Shown: positions 59,618-64,000 of the stretch, in pieces
How the letters are laid out: every line of letters starts with the position of its first letter
Numbering within the stretch: position 1 is the first letter of the stretch
Notes under the pieces: model-generated
What the model was told of the DNA's origin: nothing
Seen by the model: the letters and a program-made list of their open reading frames with translations, nothing else
The model's database searches: none
Position numbers and translations under genes: made by a program
Assembly (NCBI GenBank): GCA_015058625.1
Contig: SVCA01000002.1
Span: 124,001 to 188,000, forward strand
Origin: Pseudoselenomonas ruminantium
GTDB lineage: Bacteria; Bacillota; Negativicutes; Selenomonadales; Selenomonadaceae
DNA length: 64,000 nt
Direction: 5' to 3'

Positions 59618-62526
59618 TGACCGGTGTGCAGAAAACTCCGGAGCGTGAGGCCAAGTTTGTTTATACGGAAAAGCCCATGGCCTACAGTTCCATGATGCTG
59701 GCTGCGCTGAAAGAGAATGACAAATTCGAGCCCCGCAATCCTGCCACTTATAATGGTATGCGGGTTGGTCTTTTAGAAGGTAATCTGCGCAGCCTGGAAT
59801 TTGCGGATTTTGCGGTCAAAAATAATTTTACCTATACGCCGGTCTTTTATCGCAGTGTGACTATGGCGGAAGATGGGCTGAGAAGTGGCGAGGTGGATGC
59901 CATTGTCACCAGCAGCAAGCGGGTCCTGAATGGCGAGAAGATTCTGGAACTGCGCAATCCCCTGCCGCTTTATGCCATCACCACGCCGGGTAAAAAGGAC
60001 ATCATCACGTCAATCAATGTTGCTCAGTACAAGCTGTCCAGTCTTGACCCGGGCTGGGAAGTGGCGCTTTCTGGCCGCTATTATGCGGAAGTAAACGGCC
60101 GTATGATGGCCCTGTCGCCGGAAAGTCAGGCTTTTTTGCAGGAACTGCGGGCTTCGGATAAAGTCTTTCGCGTGGTGATGATGCCCAATGCCAATCCTTA
60201 CGCCTATTTTGATAAGGAGGGCAAAGCGCAGGGCATTTTGCCGGATATCTTTAAGCTGATTGCGGCCAATGCAGGCATTCGTTATGAAATTGTACCAGTG
60301 ACCAATCAGGCTGAATACGAGCAGGTGCTGACGGATAAGAATACGGATATCGTGTTGGGCATGAGCTCCAATTTCTACGAAGCCGAAAAGGCAGGGTATG
60401 AGCTTACGCAGGCCATTCTGCGGTCATCTATTGTACAGCTTTCCCTGAAAAATGAAAGTCCTGAAGGTGCCGTGGCCATGACTGCTAATCTGAAACGCAA
60501 GCTGGCCATGGTGGGACGTTTGCCGGATAATGTGGTGAAACAGAATTACGATACCCCGGAGGAGGCTGTGGCAGCCTTGAAGGCCGGCAAATGCTCCAGT
60601 ATTTACATGCAGGGACTCATTGGGGCAAAATACGTGGATATGGACCCCCAGAATGATTTGCGCATCACCATTGTGCCCAATCAGAATCTTGATTTGCGGC
60701 TGGGGATTCGCAGTACCTTGGACCATAGGCTCTTTGAAGTGCTGTCCGCAGCCATGCTGCCGCAGTCGGCACCGGAGGTACAGGAAATCATCCAGCGCCA
60801 TACGCAGGTAAAGACTCGGGAAATGAGCTGGGAGGAAATGCTTTACACCTATCCCTTGCAGTTTATTTTGCTGGCGGTTTTGATGATGATGTTGGTGGGC
60901 GTGGCGCTTGTTACCGTAGTCCGCAATAATGCGGCCCGTCAGGATGAAAAGCGCCGTCAGGAAGTTGACGCCGTGATGAGTTATATCTGCCGCCTCAATG
61001 AAATCGTGGTGAAGGTGGATTTACGCAAGCAAACTGCGACAGAATACCATATTGATGAAAACAATCATGTCTTTGTGGAAACTTTGCCGCATAGCATTGA
61101 GCGTTATACAAACTACCTCCATGAGGAGGATAAAGCCAAGTTTCAGCCCGGGGCTCAGTATTGGAATGAAATGCATGAGGCGTTTGCGCAAAAGCGCAGT
61201 TATTACTGCGAAGTGCGCAAGCAGTCCGAGGGAAATACCTATCGCTTTTTTGCATGTCAGTTCCAGCCATTCTTTCAGGATGGAGAACTGGCCGGATTCT
61301 ATTTTTACCGGCAGGATGTTGATGATGTGCGCCGCAAGGAAATCCGTCAGCGGGAAGCTTTGACGGACGCACTGGAAACGGCGCAGCACGCTAGCAAGGC
61401 CAAGGGAAATTTCCTGTCGAGCATGAGTCATGAGATTCGCACGCCGCTCAATGCCATTATCGGCTATCTGACCATTGGTGCTCAGCCCGGCAATCAGGAA
61501 GACGATTTGCGTCAGGCCATTGATAAGAGTCAGATTGCGGCACATCATCTGTTGGGGCTCATTAACAACATTTTAGATTTGTCCTCGATTGAACAGGGCA
61601 AATTGCAACTGGCTCTGGAAGATTTTTCCTTAAGTGATTTGGTAGCAGAGATTCAGACCATCTTCAACGGCCAGATTCAGCAGAAAAATATTGACCTGCG
61701 AATCGACATGGATGGGGTACAGCATACTGCCCTGAAGGGAGATGCCATGCGCATCAAGCAGGTGCTCATGAACATCTTCTCCAATGCAGTGAAATTCACG
61801 CCGGAAAAGGGGAAAATTTCTGTAGTGGTCCGGCAGGTCGCCCATCCCAATAACATTTACATCACCACCTTTGAGATTACCGATTCCGGCATCGGCATGG
61901 GGAAGGAGTATCTGGAAAAAATATTCAAGCCCTTTGAACAGGAAAGCGCGCAGGTGGCGCAGAAATATGGCGGCAGTGGGCTGGGCATGGCCATCAGTCA
62001 AAATCTTGTGCATATGATGCAGGGCTCAATTGAAGTGCGCAGCAGCTTAGGGCAAGGTACCAGCTTTTATGTTTCCCTTCCGTTGCAGGGGGCCGATAAT
62101 GTTGGCGGGGAAGCGGCTGAGTCTAAAGAAACAGCGGAGATCTCCTTTGTTGGTATGCGGCTTTTGCTGGTGGAAGACAACGAAATGAACCGCGAGATTG
62201 CCGAGACGCTGTTGGAACAGCAGGGCTTTGTTATCGATACTGCCGTAGATGGACAGGAGGCTGTCGATATATTCACTGCGGCTGAACCTGGCACCTACAA
62301 GGCCATTCTCATGGATGTGCAAATGCCGAGATTGGATGGTTATGGTGCAACGCAAGCCATTCGCCGCAGCAGCCACCCCGAGGCAGCTACCATTCCCATC
62401 ATCGCCGCTACGGCGGATGTGTTCACGGATGATGTGGCACGCGCCATGGCCTGTGGGATGAATGATTACATGAGCAAGCCCATTGACTTTGAAAAGCTCC
62501 TGGAAAAGCTGCGCAAATATGTGTGA
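59575..62526 (+). CDS. BvgS-like hybrid histidine kinase, main part
   Basis: 983 residues in this frame, missing the signal peptide and first lobe, which lie in the overlapping upstream frame. In order: the rest of sensor domain 1 (about 1-165), a second SBP_bac_3 domain (about 198-405; FRVVMMPNANPYAYFDKEG), a TM (about 427-447), a PAS-like linker, HisKA with FLSSMSHEIRTPLNAI (His near 618), HATPase with QVLMNIFSNAVKFT, DSGIGM and GGSGLGMAI, and a C-terminal receiver with AILMDVQMPRLDG (Asp near 914). All catalytic motifs are intact. Without the N-terminus it would not be exported correctly, so the gene is broken or phase-variable. Confidence 0.85.
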   Translation: MDMFGMLERGEIDLMTGVQKTPEREAKFVYTEKPMAYSSMMLAALKENDKFEPRNPATYNGMRVGLLEGNLRSLEFADFAVKNNFTYTPVFYRSVTMAEDGLRSGEVDAIVTSSKRVLNGEKILELRNPLPLYAITTPGKKDIITSINVAQYKLSSLDPGWEVALSGRYYAEVNGRMMALSPESQAFLQELRASDKVFRVVMMPNANPYAYFDKEGKAQGILPDIFKLIAANAGIRYEIVPVTNQAEYEQVLTDKNTDIVLGMSSNFYEAEKAGYELTQAILRSSIVQLSLKNESPEGAVAMTANLKRKLAMVGRLPDNVVKQNYDTPEEAVAALKAGKCSSIYMQGLIGAKYVDMDPQNDLRITIVPNQNLDLRLGIRSTLDHRLFEVLSAAMLPQSAPEVQEIIQRHTQVKTREMSWEEMLYTYPLQFILLAVLMMMLVGVALVTVVRNNAARQDEKRRQEVDAVMSYICRLNEIVVKVDLRKQTATEYHIDENNHVFVETLPHSIERYTNYLHEEDKAKFQPGAQYWNEMHEAFAQKRSYYCEVRKQSEGNTYRFFACQFQPFFQDGELAGFYFYRQDVDDVRRKEIRQREALTDALETAQHASKAKGNFLSSMSHEIRTPLNAIIGYLTIGAQPGNQEDDLRQAIDKSQIAAHHLLGLINNILDLSSIEQGKLQLALEDFSLSDLVAEIQTIFNGQIQQKNIDLRIDMDGVQHTALKGDAMRIKQVLMNIFSNAVKFTPEKGKISVVVRQVAHPNNIYITTFEITDSGIGMGKEYLEKIFKPFEQESAQVAQKYGGSGLGMAISQNLVHMMQGSIEVRSSLGQGTSFYVSLPLQGADNVGGEAAESKETAEISFVGMRLLLVEDNEMNREIAETLLEQQGFVIDTAVDGQEAVDIFTAAEPGTYKAILMDVQMPRLDGYGATQAIRRSSHPEAATIPIIAATADVFTDDVARAMACGMNDYMSKPIDFEKLLEKLRKYV

Positions 62527-62543
62527 AAGATAGAAATAAAAAG

Positions 62544-62569
62544 TTGACCGGTCAATTTTGACCGGTCAA
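62544..62569. repeat. Two tandem TTGACCGGTCAA palindromes
   Basis: Perfect 12-bp palindromes at 62544-62555 and 62558-62569, in the convergent gap between the kinase and rubrerythrin genes. They can fold into one long hairpin and may serve as a bidirectional terminator. They match the motif found after hsdS. Confidence 0.75.
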
Positions 62570-62597
62570 CTTATAAAGTCATTTGTTTATTTGTTGC

Positions 62598-63143
62598 TTA
62601 TTTGCCGAAATATCTGTCCAAGAGCCCCTTGAAGCCGCGGCCGTGGCGGGCTTCATCCTTGCACATTTCATGTACGGTATCATGAACGGCATCCAGATTG
62701 AGCTGTTTAGCCAGGGTTGCCAGTTCTTTCTTGCCAGCGCAGGCGCCATGTTCAGCATCTACACGCATGGTGAGGTTCTTCTTGGTGTCGTTCGTGAGGA
62801 CTTCGCCCAAGAGTTCTGCGAACTTAGCAGCATGTTCTGCTTCTTCCCAAGCGTAACGCTTGAAGGCTTCCGCGATTTCCGGATAACCTTCACGGTCTGC
62901 CTGACGGCTCATGGCCAGATACATGCCGACTTCGGAACATTCGCCCGTGAAGTTCTGGCGCAGGCCTTCGATAATGCGGGGGTCAACATCCTTGGCCGTA
63001 CCCACATGATGTTCATCGGCGTAATTCATCTCGCCGCTCTGCTCAACGAATTTGGAGGCCGGTGCCTTACAGATGGGGCATACATCCGGAGCTGCTTCGC
63101 CTTCATGTACATAACCGCAAACCGTGCAAACAAATTTCTTCAT
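62598..63143 (-). CDS. Reverse rubrerythrin
   Basis: 181 residues. The N-terminal rubredoxin domain has Cys pairs CTVCG (6, 9) and CPICK (22, 25) for one Fe. It is followed by the four-helix di-iron domain with [37 protein letters not shown] and [19 protein letters not shown]. Having the rubredoxin first defines reverse rubrerythrin, which works as an NAD(P)H-linked peroxidase in anaerobes. A leader of about 70 nt and an AT-rich upstream region suggest peroxide- or metal-dependent control. Confidence 0.93.
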   Translation of the reverse strand: MKKFVCTVCGYVHEGEAAPDVCPICKAPASKFVEQSGEMNYADEHHVGTAKDVDPRIIEGLRQNFTGECSEVGMYLAMSRQADREGYPEIAEAFKRYAWEEAEHAAKFAELLGEVLTNDTKKNLTMRVDAEHGACAGKKELATLAKQLNLDAVHDTVHEMCKDEARHGRGFKGLLDRYFGK

Positions 63144-63448
63144 AATCTTACTACCTCCTAAAATATATTACACATTCATAAAATTCAACGTTATGGTGTG
63201 CTCATCACCATGGCTTAATTATAAGGGGCACAGAATAAAAGATAAATGCCCAAAAATAACGATTAAAAGAAAATAAATCACAAAAACGTCTATTATCTCT
63301 ACAAAACTCAAAATATCATAATTTATCGATATAATTATTAACGGATAATAATTATTATTTAGTGTGGGCAAATTAAGGTGGCAAAATGGAATCAATGGTG
63401 TTACAATAAGAAAGATAATGTTTAATTGTTTATAGGAGAAAGGACACT
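63144..63448. other. AT-rich divergent intergenic region
   Basis: About 305 bp between the reverse rubrerythrin (minus) and tsaE (plus). It holds the rubrerythrin promoter (63218-63245) and a 14-bp palindrome ATAATAATTATTAT (63345-63358). No gene is seen. Confidence 0.6.
63218..63245 (-). promoter_or_regulatory. Promoter of the reverse rubrerythrin gene
   Basis: On the minus strand TTATCT (63245-63240), a 16-nt spacer and TATAAT (63223-63218), giving a leader of about 70 nt. Confidence 0.55.
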
Positions 63449-63931
63449 ATGTTTACCTGTATGACAAGTTCTCCCGAGGAAACTGGTCACCTAGCCGAGC
63501 TGGTGGGGCAAAAGATTCGGGAAGGAACCGTGCTTTGCCTGGAGGGCGACCTGGGGGCTGGCAAGACTTTGTTTGTGCAAAGCCTTGCGCATACGCTGGG
63601 CGTCGAGGGAGATGTGACCAGTCCGACATTCAATCTGATGAATGTTTATGAAGGGATTTGCCGCATTTACCATTTTGACCTCTACCGGCTGGAAACAGAA
63701 GAAGAACTGGAAGATATCGGCTTTTATGAGTACACGGAGGAGCCGGAGGGAATTGTGGTCATTGAGTGGCCCAACAAATTCCCGGAGTCACTGCCTGAGG
63801 ATTATATTGAAGTGCGCATTCGCAAATTGGGCGAAGACAGCAATGAACGGCAGATTGATTTTTCCAGTATAGGTGCCAAGAATCAGGAGTTTATAAAGGA
63901 GTTGGAGGAATTTGTCAATACTGGCCATTGA
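63449..63931 (+). CDS. tsaE: TsaE, tRNA threonylcarbamoyladenosine biosynthesis ATPase
   Basis: A 160-residue P-loop protein. Walker A is GDLGAGKTLFVQSLAHTLG, followed by the conserved TSPTFNLMNVYEG and IYHFDLYRLETEEELEDIGFYEY, then VVIEWPNKF. It assists the TsaBD complex in adding t6A37 to ANN-decoding tRNAs. The last codons overlap the start of tsaB, the standard neighbour. Confidence 0.95.
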   Translation: MFTCMTSSPEETGHLAELVGQKIREGTVLCLEGDLGAGKTLFVQSLAHTLGVEGDVTSPTFNLMNVYEGICRIYHFDLYRLETEEELEDIGFYEYTEEPEGIVVIEWPNKFPESLPEDYIEVRIRKLGEDSNERQIDFSSIGAKNQEFIKELEEFVNTGH

Positions 63932-64000
63932 TACGGCAACCCAGGTTTCCAGCGTGGCGGTGTTAAAGGAAGGCCGGCTTTTGGCCGAACTCACCATGCA
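63912..64000 (+). CDS. tsaB: TsaB, 5' end only
   Basis: The first 29 codons read LSILAIDTATQVSSVAVLKE and then GRLLAELTM, the N-terminal strand of the ASKHA-fold TsaB, scaffold of the t6A-forming complex. The start TTG 63912 overlaps tsaE by 20 nt, with AAAGGAG (63895-63901) 10 nt upstream. The gene runs off the window. Confidence 0.88.
   Translation, partial: MSILAIDTATQVSSVAVLKEGRLLAELTM

Overview
This window looks like chromosomal DNA of an anaerobic, motile, flagellated member of the Negativicutes, most likely Selenomonas or a close relative. That placement is inference from gene content and style. The evidence is moderately GC-rich coding DNA, sigma-A promoters of the TTGACA-17-TATAAT kind, Shine-Dalgarno-led starts with frequent TTG/GTG, GlnRS beside GluRS, a reverse rubrerythrin, NfnAB, several chemoreceptors and a flagellin lysine methylase. 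No phage or integrase genes, insertion sequence, rRNA or CRISPR array was found.

Layout. 1-3.4 kb: a peptide/nickel-type ABC importer (permease tail, two ATPases, binding protein). 3.5-9.2 kb: an LCP cell-wall ligase, an ABC-F ATPase and RecD2, then a decayed EamA transporter. 9.5-11.2 kb (minus): a cupin and a glucosaminidase/TPR lipoprotein. 11.4-16.7 kb: a chemoreceptor, serine acetyltransferase, a lone DhaL, gltX and two tRNA-Glu genes. 16.7-17.5 kb: a gene-free stretch filled with structured repeats. 17.5-23.1 kb: an AEC transporter (minus), then a four-gene set (methyltransferase-like, glycosyltransferase, FliB-like, GT41 O-GlcNAc transferase) that reads as flagellin or surface-protein modification. 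23.2-27.0 kb: a zinc-ribbon protein, a polar amino-acid ABC importer, cold-shock protein and HPF. 27.1-37.3 kb: two chemoreceptors, two tandem amino-acid-transporter/histidine-kinase fusions (minus), and a CheB with a degenerate receiver. 37.4-38.9 kb: a purine riboswitch and purine permease. 39-46.2 kb: a type I restriction-modification locus (hsdR, hsdM, hsdS) interrupted and followed by noncoding structures and a YgiT-type zinc finger. 46.2-54.8 kb: MTHFR-like protein with NfnAB, an exonuclease, DUF523, a HAD phosphatase, a tRNA cluster, NiaR, an HD protein and glnS. 54.8-64 kb: an ArsB/NhaD-family transporter, tRNA-Pro, a 29-residue membrane peptide, a frameshifted adhesin-E-like gene, a second ABC-F, a frameshifted hybrid sensor kinase, reverse rubrerythrin, tsaE and the start of tsaB.

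The most unusual material is noncoding. Downstream of hsdS a consensus-like promoter drives two tandem 42-nt repeats whose stems covary and whose 5' GGG can pair with a CCCC loop; a terminator and then a 15-codon ORF overlapping a YgiT zinc-finger gene follow. This resembles the layout of type III toxin-antitoxin loci, but no ToxN-like toxin is present. Also notable are a promoter-terminator pair defining a possible small RNA of about 80 nt between hsdM and hsdS, three long imperfect palindromes of about 200 bp, and recurring TTGACNNGTCAA palindromes. Among proteins, the tandem APC-transporter/kinase fusions are the most interesting.
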